Positions 8,302 to 15,065 of a stretch of 64,000 nucleotides of DNA are shown here, in pieces (positions within the stretch are counted from its first letter, which is position 1; each line of letters starts with the position of its first letter). Source of the DNA: JAZKFT01 sp039925965 (GTDB lineage: Bacteria > Bacteroidota > Bacteroidia > Chitinophagales > Chitinophagaceae); NCBI GenBank assembly GCA_039925965.1, contig JBDSXW010000010.1:1-64000 (forward strand), written 5' to 3'. The translations under genes were made by a program, and so were the position numbers. The notes beneath the pieces were generated by a model. The model saw nothing but the letters and a program-made list of their open reading frames with translations. It was not told the DNA's origin and did no database searches.

Positions 8302-10406
8302 GCCAGTTTGTATTTGGTAATGTGCATTTCAACCACTGCACCGTTGTTATTGTATATATCCAGATTGGCTTTTAGCTTTTGGGCAAACGCTCTTATCATT
8401 TTAAGACCAAAAGATTTGTTCGATTTAATATCGAGCCCTTCGGGGAAACCACTGCCGTTGTCGCTTACTTTAAGCAACAGGTGTTGGGGACGCAGTTCCA
8501 GTACAAGGTGAAGTTCCCCCTTCTGCTGATTTTTAAAAGCGTATTTCAACGAGTTGCTCACCAGTTCGTTTAAGACCAGTCCCAGCGGTATCATGGTATC
8601 TACATCCAGGCTCAGGTCATCTATCTCTGTATTTATCTCTACTTTATCTTTGCCGATATTGTAAGAATTGCAAAGACTTTCCAGCAGGTTATTAATATAC
8701 TCCTTTGCTTTAATAGCTTTAATATTTCCTTCGCTGTAAAGATTTTGATGAATAAGTGCCATGCTCTGCACCCTGTTTTTCCCTTCTTTCACAGCTTCAG
8801 CAGCATGGCTGTCTTTCATAGTCATGCTTTGCAAATCAAGCAGGCTCGAAATAATCTGTAAATTGTTTTTTACCCGGTGATGAATTTCTTTCATCAACAC
8901 CTGCACATCATCTGCCTGCTTCTGTATTACTGCATTTTTTTTCCTTTGTTTATTATAAAAATAAAATGTAGCTCCAGCCGAAACCAGCAGAAGTAATCCG
9001 CCTGCCAGTAATAAAAATTTTATGCTTCTTTCTTTTTTCAGTTGAGAAGCAGCCAGTATATTTTCCCGGTTTAAAGCAGCTTTAAGTGATGTTTCTTTCT
9101 CCAATTCATTTTGGCGGAAAGTGTTTTCTCTTTGTAAGGCTTCGGTCAATCTTTTTTCTTTCGAAAGGCCGGAATCTATCAACGAATTTTCCCGCTCCAA
9201 GCCGTGCCTTATCAGTAATTCCTTGAAGAGTTGGTTTTGTTTTAGTTCATTTTGCAGGCCCAACAACTTTACTTCATCTTTAGAAGTGGTGGCACTCATA
9301 ATATTCTCCATCGATCCGAGATTTGCAATGTTCTTTCCTGAGTACATTTGTGATATATAATTATTGTACTGGAGGAGGTTTTCATACGCCTGCCTGTAAT
9401 CGTTTCTCTCAAAATAACTCTCAGCTTTATTCCTGTAAATTAGCGCAAGTCTTTCAGGATAATAATTGTCTTTCAGTGTTTGCCTGGCTTTATCAAACCA
9501 GATGTTGCCCTTTGGTATATCTCCCTGCGATAAATAAAAATTACCATAGGCAATTTCGTAACGAAACCTCCTGTTATCATCCTGATTATTGTAGACGCTT
9601 TTTCCTAACCTCAACAAGACCTCTTCAGCAGCTTTCCAGTCTTTAAGCCGTATAAGCGACATGGCAGTATTTATATCGGCCATATATGCCTCAGTTGTAA
9701 GTCCAAGCTTTTGTGCTCCGATATAAGCAATCTTTGAAAAAAGGTTGGAAGAATCAAAAAGACGTTTGCGGTAATAAGTTTCTGCAAGTATCCCTGCCAA
9801 TCTTACCACTCCACTTGTATCGTTCAGGCTTTGATTTATTTTCAGTGCTTTAAAATAGTAACCGGTCCCCTCATTAAAACCCTGAAATGAGTTGTACAAC
9901 AATCCAAGGTTTTCCAGGGCCTCCGCTTCAAAAGCTTTCTGGTTTTGTTTGCGGGCCAGTTGCAGCCCATCCACAAAATTACTTACAGCGAGGCGGTAAT
10001 TACCTCTATGGTATTGCGTACGGGCAATGGCTAAGATCAACTCCGTAACATCACCTTTATCTGGGTTGGCCTCATATATTTTTCGTGCCGTTAAATAACT
10101 TCCGAAAGCCCTGTGATAAATTTGATTTGCATAATAAATATGGCCAAGATATATGCATGCTTCGGCCTCAATTAACGCCAGGTTTGACTTCGAGGCATTA
10201 GCCCTTACGGCTAGTAATATCCGGGTAGCCTTTGCACTATCGGTTTTAAAAAGCAATTTGCCTTGTTCCAGTTGCTTAACCAATGTTAGTGAATCGGCCT
10301 GAATAGTTGTAACACTTTCATCTGCCGCTACATTTACCTGTGCGTAAGGAGGCGTGGTGGCGGTTAAGAAAAGCGCTATAATTATTCCTAGGTATTTCAT
10401 TAACAT
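8298..10406 (-). CDS. TPR sensor histidine kinase
   Basis: 702 residues. A signal peptide (1-22) is followed by tetratricopeptide repeats (about 40-340) that would form a periplasmic sensor. Three near-identical 21-residue helical repeats (403-465) lead into one transmembrane segment (about 464-484). The cytoplasmic part is a HisKA_2-type dimerisation domain with EIHHRVKNNLQ (His near 509) and an HATPase domain with the N-box NELVSNSLKYAF and the Gly boxes DNGSGFPEG and SFGLKMI. It should autophosphorylate and pass phosphate to the regulator at 7678, with which it shares an ATGA overlap. Box d lies 62-77 nt upstream of the ATG, so the operon may be under the same control as its neighbours. 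Confidence 0.92.
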   Translation of the reverse strand: MLMKYLGIIIALFLTATTPPYAQVNVAADESVTTIQADSLTLVKQLEQGKLLFKTDSAKATRILLAVRANASKSNLALIEAEACIYLGHIYYANQIYHRAFGSYLTARKIYEANPDKGDVTELILAIARTQYHRGNYRLAVSNFVDGLQLARKQNQKAFEAEALENLGLLYNSFQGFNEGTGYYFKALKINQSLNDTSGVVRLAGILAETYYRKRLFDSSNLFSKIAYIGAQKLGLTTEAYMADINTAMSLIRLKDWKAAEEVLLRLGKSVYNNQDDNRRFRYEIAYGNFYLSQGDIPKGNIWFDKARQTLKDNYYPERLALIYRNKAESYFERNDYRQAYENLLQYNNYISQMYSGKNIANLGSMENIMSATTSKDEVKLLGLQNELKQNQLFKELLIRHGLERENSLIDSGLSKEKRLTEALQRENTFRQNELEKETSLKAALNRENILAASQLKKERSIKFLLLAGGLLLLVSAGATFYFYNKQRKKNAVIQKQADDVQVLMKEIHHRVKNNLQIISSLLDLQSMTMKDSHAAEAVKEGKNRVQSMALIHQNLYSEGNIKAIKAKEYINNLLESLCNSYNIGKDKVEINTEIDDLSLDVDTMIPLGLVLNELVSNSLKYAFKNQQKGELHLVLELRPQHLLLKVSDNGSGFPEGLDIKSNKSFGLKMIRAFAQKLKANLDIYNNNGAVVEMHITKYKLA
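9012..9200 (-). repeat. Three 21-residue (63-bp) coiled-coil repeats inside the kinase
   Basis: Residues 403-465 are three units, each starting L-x-R-E-N, followed 11 residues later by L-x-K-E. Twenty-one residues equal three heptads, so the units can extend a coiled coil between the TPR sensor and the membrane without changing register. Confidence 0.75.
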
Positions 10407-10437
10407 TTAAGATAGACTTAAAATCCCTTTGCTCAGA

Positions 10438-10483
10438 CAAAAATGAGCGACATCCTTTTTTTTCTTGTCACCCCATTGGGTGA
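10438..10483 (-). promoter_or_regulatory. Box d: palindrome plus -7 element upstream of the kinase operon
   Basis: On the minus strand TCACCC-AATG-GGGTGA (10468-10483) is followed after 22 nt by CATTTTTG (10438-10445), a good match to the Bacteroidota -7 consensus TAnnTTTG. The kinase ATG lies 32 nt beyond the -7 element. An A/T tract precedes the box as in the other copies. Confidence 0.6.
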
Positions 10484-10656
10484 TTTATTGGAAGCAATCA
10501 GGATCCTGCTTTGTAGCTGGCGGAAAAATTAAAGTTGACGTTACCCGCTTTGAAATAAAGAAAGAATGGAAATTATCAATTACAGTTACCTACTGCCGCC
10601 AAATAAACGCCCAATTGAAAATAGCCAGATGATGTCAAAAAATATTTTCAGGAACA

Positions 10657-10794
10657 TTAATCAAGCGGCAGCAGCGAATGATGATAAGTATTGTCATAAA
10701 GTTTTCCACAACGGTTTTTAGTAGGTGCGTTTCCAAATTTAAGAAAACAAGGAGCAATAGCAAAGGTGGGACTTGAAGGCTTTAAGCTTATCAT
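10657..10794 (-). CDS. Doubtful 45-codon ORF behind box f
   Basis: The ORF starts MISLKPSSPTFAIAP and ends LLPLD. The case for it is positional. From the -7 element to the ATG the sequence resembles the leader of the S74 gene: AATTTTTATGG, then CCACC-like bases, then a TAAAAA tract, then ATCATG. The composition is not clearly protein-like, I recognise no family, and it may simply be untranslated leader. Confidence 0.15.
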   Translation of the reverse strand: MISLKPSSPTFAIAPCFLKFGNAPTKNRCGKLYDNTYHHSLLPLD

Positions 10795-10826
10795 GATTAT
10801 TTTTTAGGTGGCGGTAAAATGACCAT

Positions 10827-10872
10827 AAAAATTATTCACCTTCTTGATGGTGCTTTTACCCCTTGGGGTCGT
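10827..10872 (-). promoter_or_regulatory. Box f: palindrome plus -7 element
   Basis: On the minus strand CGACCC-CAAG-GGGTAA (10857-10872) is followed after 22 nt by AATTTTTA (10827-10834). The -7 region and the bases after it (AATTTTTATGG) are the same as at box a. It points toward the kinase operon, about 420 nt away. Confidence 0.55.
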
Positions 10873-11262
10873 TTTAATTTTTATCATGAAAGAAGATGTA
10901 TCGCAGATAACCAATTGTGTGCCGCTTAGCTGTTTTTTTTCTGCATTTAGCTGACTTAACACTGCTCCCGGCGGCAAAACCACAGTTCCCAAATGAAAGC
11001 ATCTAAGCTGTCGGGGCACTATTTTATCTGGCAGATTTGATAACAAATGCTCATGAATAAAACAAGTATAGAAAACGGTAGAATATAGGTCAGGAACTGA
11101 CAGATTGAAATAATGTTTCCTTCCAAAGTGCTAAACATACTGTGACCAAGTGCATAAATTTCCATTCCACTATTGATCTTTATTTTGTTGTAGAGCTAAC
11201 AATTAATACTTCATGGCATGGCTATAGCATGTTAGGTAAGGGTGTAGATTTTCATTCAATAT

Positions 11263-12825
11263 TCAATTTGCATCTCTTACGCCGCGAATACCATATCCTA
11301 ATACACCGCTATTCGATATACCCCCAGCCTGCCGTTTCGATATAGTTAAATGGTGAAAGCCATCATTGAAAGAATCGATGCTTCCACCTCTTGTAAGTAC
11401 CCCTGCAGTTTGCGTTACTCCAATAGAACCTTTATAGGTAGCGTTTGCGACAGTTATATCGCTATTTCCATTTATGCCAGGCCAGAAATCGACGTCCGCC
11501 ATTCCATTCGCGTTCATATTTCCATCGCCATGCAGGCCTGTAAAAGACCTGCCAGAAATATTGGAAGTAGTTACCGCAAATTCAGCTAATGAACCTGTTA
11601 ACTCCATTGCTCCATAATAACCGGCTCCAGCGGTTACACGTGATGAAGTTGCGGTTGCGAAAATTCCGCCCCGCATATTAGCGAACGGACCCGTTGTTCT
11701 GTATATCGCATTACCTTCCACATTACTCATATTGCTTACTGCTTCTGATGTTAACCCGCCACTGGTAATATTGTAAGTGCCGGCGCTTGCAATCAGGGTA
11801 GTTCCCCATGCAAATTCATTTAAAACTGCGGCCACCGGACCCCGGCATGCCTTTTCAAATTCCAATTCGGTCATAGGACGTAATCCCGACCAATCAAGGT
11901 AGGCTGCCGCTATAGACCAGGAGAGTTCTGCCATTGATATCCATTCTCCATCACCCGCCTCATCAAAAATATTATTGTCAAGGTAATCACAGCCAAATGT
12001 TGCGGGTGTATTTGTGCTTTTATTTCCGGGTACTGCTATTTCGACTCTGCCTCTTAACGTATTAAGACGGGTACCGATAGCGGCATTGGGTTCAATGCTA
12101 AGAAGGCTATCCTGTTGAAGATAGGTGAGTGTGTTTAAGAAATCGCGGTAGCCGCCTTGTGACAATTCATATTTCATCATCCAAAAAGCATTATACCCAG
12201 TAGGGAAGCCAGTTAAAAAAACAGATAAAGACTGCTCAAACCCTCCACCAAGTTTCCCAGCAGTATTACCTAACTGTGTAACACTTCCATCACCTGTAAT
12301 ACGGTATGGATTGTTTGATACCCCGTCGGCATATGTGGCACTGCCTGGGTCTGCATATCCAGTACCATCACCAACATAAAAACTACCCTGTGGTACATAT
12401 ACCATTTCAATGGCAAAGCCCTTTACGTCGAAAGTTCCGGGTATACTTTCAACCCCTGCTCTAAGGTTTGTAAGCGCAACGGGGCCAGCACCTAAAGTAT
12501 TCCGAAAAATAAATGCACCTGTTTTTACACTTCCGGGTTTGCTGCTCACATCCATTGTGTAGCCTGCAGGAGCCATAATATTATTGCCAGTGAAATGCAA
12601 TGGTTTCCACTTTCCATCTGTATCCTTAAATTTAAAAAATACCCAGGCACCATCCCAGTTACCGGTGCTGGCGGCACGCCAGCTATTTTCCCATGTCAAA
12701 TCAAACTGCATAATAATATTTCCGTTAATCAGTGTATTGGAAATGTTTGATAATTGAATATTGTTTCCTCTAACTGTAACCATTGCGACAAATAGAAGCC
12801 CAAAGAAGGCGATTGATTTTTTCAT
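11263..12825 (-). CDS. Secreted SUMF1/FGE-like domain protein
   Basis: 520 residues with a Sec signal peptide (1-20). Residues about 25-140 form a beta-rich N-terminal domain (FDLTWENSWRA, WVFFKFKD). The C-terminal part (about 145-520) has landmarks of the formylglycine-generating-enzyme/SUMF1 fold: EMVYVPQGSFYVGDG, a WMMKYELSQGGYRDFLN segment, MTELEFEKACRGP, a GSLAEF segment in place of the usual GNVWEW-like one, and the end GYGIRGVRDAN. Many bacterial SUMF1 proteins are not sulfatase activators, and with no sulfatase nearby a binding or structural role is equally likely. It starts 39 nt after the small secreted gene at 12865, so both are probably expressed from box g. Confidence 0.85.
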   Translation of the reverse strand: MKKSIAFFGLLFVAMVTVRGNNIQLSNISNTLINGNIIMQFDLTWENSWRAASTGNWDGAWVFFKFKDTDGKWKPLHFTGNNIMAPAGYTMDVSSKPGSVKTGAFIFRNTLGAGPVALTNLRAGVESIPGTFDVKGFAIEMVYVPQGSFYVGDGTGYADPGSATYADGVSNNPYRITGDGSVTQLGNTAGKLGGGFEQSLSVFLTGFPTGYNAFWMMKYELSQGGYRDFLNTLTYLQQDSLLSIEPNAAIGTRLNTLRGRVEIAVPGNKSTNTPATFGCDYLDNNIFDEAGDGEWISMAELSWSIAAAYLDWSGLRPMTELEFEKACRGPVAAVLNEFAWGTTLIASAGTYNITSGGLTSEAVSNMSNVEGNAIYRTTGPFANMRGGIFATATSSRVTAGAGYYGAMELTGSLAEFAVTTSNISGRSFTGLHGDGNMNANGMADVDFWPGINGNSDITVANATYKGSIGVTQTAGVLTRGGSIDSFNDGFHHLTISKRQAGGISNSGVLGYGIRGVRDAN

Positions 12826-12864
12826 AAAAGTTTTTTGAGGTGTAGCATTATTTTTTAAACTGCT

Positions 12865-13380
12865 TTATCGACCATTTATTTTAAGTTCCTTATTTGCAAG
12901 CACCGTTACCGAAGCTCCATTTTGAATAGTAAGGCTTTTAATTTCTACTGTATTAACAAGCGTAGGATACCGGGCTAATCCGGAAGGAATGAGCACATTG
13001 CAGTTTATTCCCGGGATTACTCCACAGTCCCAGTTTTTAGGTTCCGCCCAGGTATTGCTTATAATCCCGTTCCATTTGTAAAGATTGCCGCATGTGCTTA
13101 GATCCAGCAATGCAGTATTTGATTTTTCACCCCTGCCAATGCCGCCATTATAAAGCGTATCTGCCGTGCCGGTACCAAAATAATTGGTAGAAGAAAATAG
13201 CATGGTGTAACCATTACCATTGCCGCCATTGTATAAGCTATCCATTACGGCAACTCCTAAACTAGTGCCAGTTTTAATTTTTGAACTCACACCATTCCCA
13301 TTACCTCCAAAATATTGCTGCGCAAAAAGCAGTGTGGGACCATAAAATAATAAGCATAATATAATTGTGCGAATGTTCAT
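12865..13380 (-). CDS. Small secreted protein with (Y/F)xGGxGxG repeats
   Basis: 171 residues from the ATG at 13380, chosen because it gives a clean signal peptide (MNIRTIILCLLF ending LLFAQ). An in-frame upstream ATG at 13443 would add 21 residues before it. The mature N-terminus has three copies of a YNGGNGNG-like motif. The C-terminal half has the WNG-xxx-WxxxxNWDCG-xxP pattern and a beta-strand ladder (IKSLTIQNGASVTVLANKELKING) typical of secreted Bacteroidota beta-helix or T9SS cargo proteins. No C-terminal sorting domain follows; the protein ends at the ladder. It is the first gene of an operon with the SUMF1-like gene. Function unknown. Confidence 0.75.
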   Translation of the reverse strand: MNIRTIILCLLFYGPTLLFAQQYFGGNGNGVSSKIKTGTSLGVAVMDSLYNGGNGNGYTMLFSSTNYFGTGTADTLYNGGIGRGEKSNTALLDLSTCGNLYKWNGIISNTWAEPKNWDCGVIPGINCNVLIPSGLARYPTLVNTVEIKSLTIQNGASVTVLANKELKINGR

Positions 13381-13715
13381 TAGAGGGATTTGATTTTTAC
13401 ATCGGCGAAAGGCCATTGAAAGCATTTTATTTGAAATGTGCATTCTCTAACGACAGCCTCATCCGGTACAAATTTTAAAGAGTAATATCTTAAAAGGTTC
13501 ATTTTTTCAGTACCCCATACCTGTAACTTTTCGGTAGAGGTACTTATGCCACTACCTGAGTTTTGGGTGTGTCCCCCAAAAAATGGGTTGTGTGCAGCAG
13601 CTGAAAGTTATACAGTCTCATTACTTTTTTAAGGGGAATTTAAAAAGTAAAAGTGAATCTTTATTCATTGAAAATACTCACCTGCTTGGGTGATTTTTAA
13701 AAAGAAAAATGGTTG
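13381..13715. other. Leader region of the secreted-protein operon
   Basis: About 335 bp holding box g. The distance from the predicted -7 element to the start at 13380 is about 270 nt, an unusually long leader. I see no other gene in it. Confidence 0.4.
13649..13694 (-). promoter_or_regulatory. Box g: palindrome plus -7 element upstream of the secreted-protein operon
   Basis: On the minus strand TCACCC-AAGC-AGGTGA (13679-13694) is followed after 22 nt by CACTTTTA (13649-13656). It lies just past the stop of the lone response regulator, and AAAAA precedes the box. Confidence 0.55.
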
Positions 13716-14339
13716 CTACTGCATGTCAAGTTGCCGTAAACGTGCTATGGCAGTGGATCTGGAAGAAGCGCCTAACTTTATATAGGCATGGTAAATATGC
13801 TTTTTAACAGTGTTGGCAGCTATGCACAAAGCATCGGTTATTTGTTTATTCGACTGGCCGTCGTAAAGCAGTTGCAGCAACGCAAATTCTCTTTTAGATA
13901 TAGTGCAGGACAGCTGCCGGTTAATTTTATCCAGGGATAGCTCAGGCGATTTTTGTTTGGATTTTTCTGCATGGTTGAACAAGGCAATTTCTATGGCACT
14001 ATATAATCCGGCTTCATTAAACGGCTTGACTAAATACCCCGACGGATGTGTATGTTTGGCCAGGTCCAACGTGATTTTGTCGGAGTAGGAAGTGATGAAA
14101 ATGAATGGAATATTGTGGTGCTTGTTAATGGTGGTTGCTATCTCTATGCCTTCTAAACCACCATTAAGATTAATGTCAAGCAAAGCCATGTCGGGTAGGT
14201 TGTTAGCAAGTTCCACTAAGGCATCTTTTTTGGTGTAGACGATAGCGGAAACAGCGAAGCCATTTCTTTCCAGCACTGCTGCAATATCTTCAGCGATCAG
14301 GGGTTCGTCTTCTACAATAAGAATTTTGAGATGATCCAT
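13716..14339 (-). CDS. LuxR-type response regulator without its own kinase
   Basis: 207 residues from the ATG at 14339, chosen because MDHLKILIVEDEPLIAEDI aligns with the start of its paralogue at 14441; the upstream in-frame ATG at 14366 would add nine residues. Receiver domain with E10-D11, phospho-acceptor D55 (ALLDINLNG), FITSYSD and YLVKPFNE. A C-terminal LuxR HTH (ISKREFALLQLLYDGQSNKQI, CIAANTVKKHIYHAYIKL) follows. It is closely similar to the next gene upstream, so it arose by tandem duplication. Box h sits in the 101-bp gap between the two. It may be served by the kinase at 15066. Confidence 0.88.
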   Translation of the reverse strand: MDHLKILIVEDEPLIAEDIAAVLERNGFAVSAIVYTKKDALVELANNLPDMALLDINLNGGLEGIEIATTINKHHNIPFIFITSYSDKITLDLAKHTHPSGYLVKPFNEAGLYSAIEIALFNHAEKSKQKSPELSLDKINRQLSCTISKREFALLQLLYDGQSNKQITDALCIAANTVKKHIYHAYIKLGASSRSTAIARLRQLDMQ

Positions 14340-14362
14340 TTTGCAGTAATTAATTTGAAACT

Positions 14363-14408
14363 GCAAATAGGAGAAAAGAGAAAATATTTTCCTTACCCTT
14401 TGGGGTAG
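14363..14408 (-). promoter_or_regulatory. Box h: palindrome plus -7 element between the tandem regulators
   Basis: On the minus strand CTACCC-CAAA-GGGTAA (14393-14408) is followed after 21 nt by CCTATTTG, one base closer than in the other five copies. AAAAA precedes the box. The response-regulator ATG lies about 25 nt beyond the -7 element. Confidence 0.55.
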
Positions 14409-14440
14409 TTTTTAGGTAGCCTTTAAAAAAGGCTTATCTG

Positions 14441-15064
14441 CTACCGCATCATCAATTGCCGTAATGCCGCAATAGCGGTAGCCCTGCTGGTGGCTCCCAG
14501 TTTAAGGTAAGTGTTGTTGATATGCTTTTTTACCGTGTTGGGCGAAATGAAAAGTGCCTCAGCAATCTGCTTGTTCGTTTTGCCATCGTATATCAACTGC
14601 AGCATCGCAAATTCCCTTTCCGAAACCGCCTGGCGTATATGATGGTTTATTTTGTCCAGCATCAGTTCGGGGAACTTCCGCTTGTTTTTTTGTGCATGGT
14701 TATACAGGGCAATTTCTAAAGTGCTGTACAATCCGGCTTCGTTAAAAGGCTTTACAATATAGCCGCTTGGTTCGGTTTGTTTCGCCTTATCCAGCGTATG
14801 TCTATCAGAGTAAGAGGTAATAAACACGAAAGGTATATTGTATTGCTGGTTGATGGCTCCTGCTATTTCAATGCCTTCCATGCCTCCGTTTAGATTGATG
14901 TCGAGAAGGGCCATATCGGGCAGGTTGGTTTGCAATTGTGTAAATGTATCCGCCTTGCTGTATACAATGGCTGAAATGATATAATCGTTCCTTTGCAGCA
15001 CCGAAGAAATATCTTCTGCAATCAGCGGTTCATCTTCTACAATTAAAATTCTTATCTCACTCAT
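14441..15064 (-). CDS. LuxR-type response regulator (partner of kinase at 15066)
   Basis: 207 residues. Receiver domain (about 4-120) with E10-D11, D55 in ALLDINLNG, FITSYSD and YIVKPFNE; C-terminal LuxR HTH (about 145-205; VSEREFAMLQLIYDGKTNKQI, FISPNTVKKHINNTYLKL). It begins one base after the stop of the kinase gene, so the two are one operon and a cognate pair. Its recognition helix region differs slightly from that of the regulator at 7678, so the two may read related but not identical sites. Confidence 0.92.
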   Translation of the reverse strand: MSEIRILIVEDEPLIAEDISSVLQRNDYIISAIVYSKADTFTQLQTNLPDMALLDINLNGGMEGIEIAGAINQQYNIPFVFITSYSDRHTLDKAKQTEPSGYIVKPFNEAGLYSTLEIALYNHAQKNKRKFPELMLDKINHHIRQAVSEREFAMLQLIYDGKTNKQIAEALFISPNTVKKHINNTYLKLGATSRATAIAALRQLMMR

Positions 15065-15065
15065 T

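Larger units (their letters stand above)
10407..11262. other. 856-bp gap with boxes d and f; no convincing gene
   Basis: It holds two promoter-like box modules (d and f) and a half site TTACCC at 10541-10546. The minus frame 10804-11046 (80 codons) is crossed by box f, so it is unlikely to be a protein. A 45-codon minus ORF (10657-10794) begins at an ATG placed after box f much as the S74 start is placed after box a; it is described separately. Confidence 0.4.

Noticed and set aside
10804..11046. 80-codon minus-strand ORF
   Set aside because: Box f and its -7 element run through it. The apparent similarity to another ORF (an NNFYG segment also in 7076-7324) comes from the shared promoter DNA.
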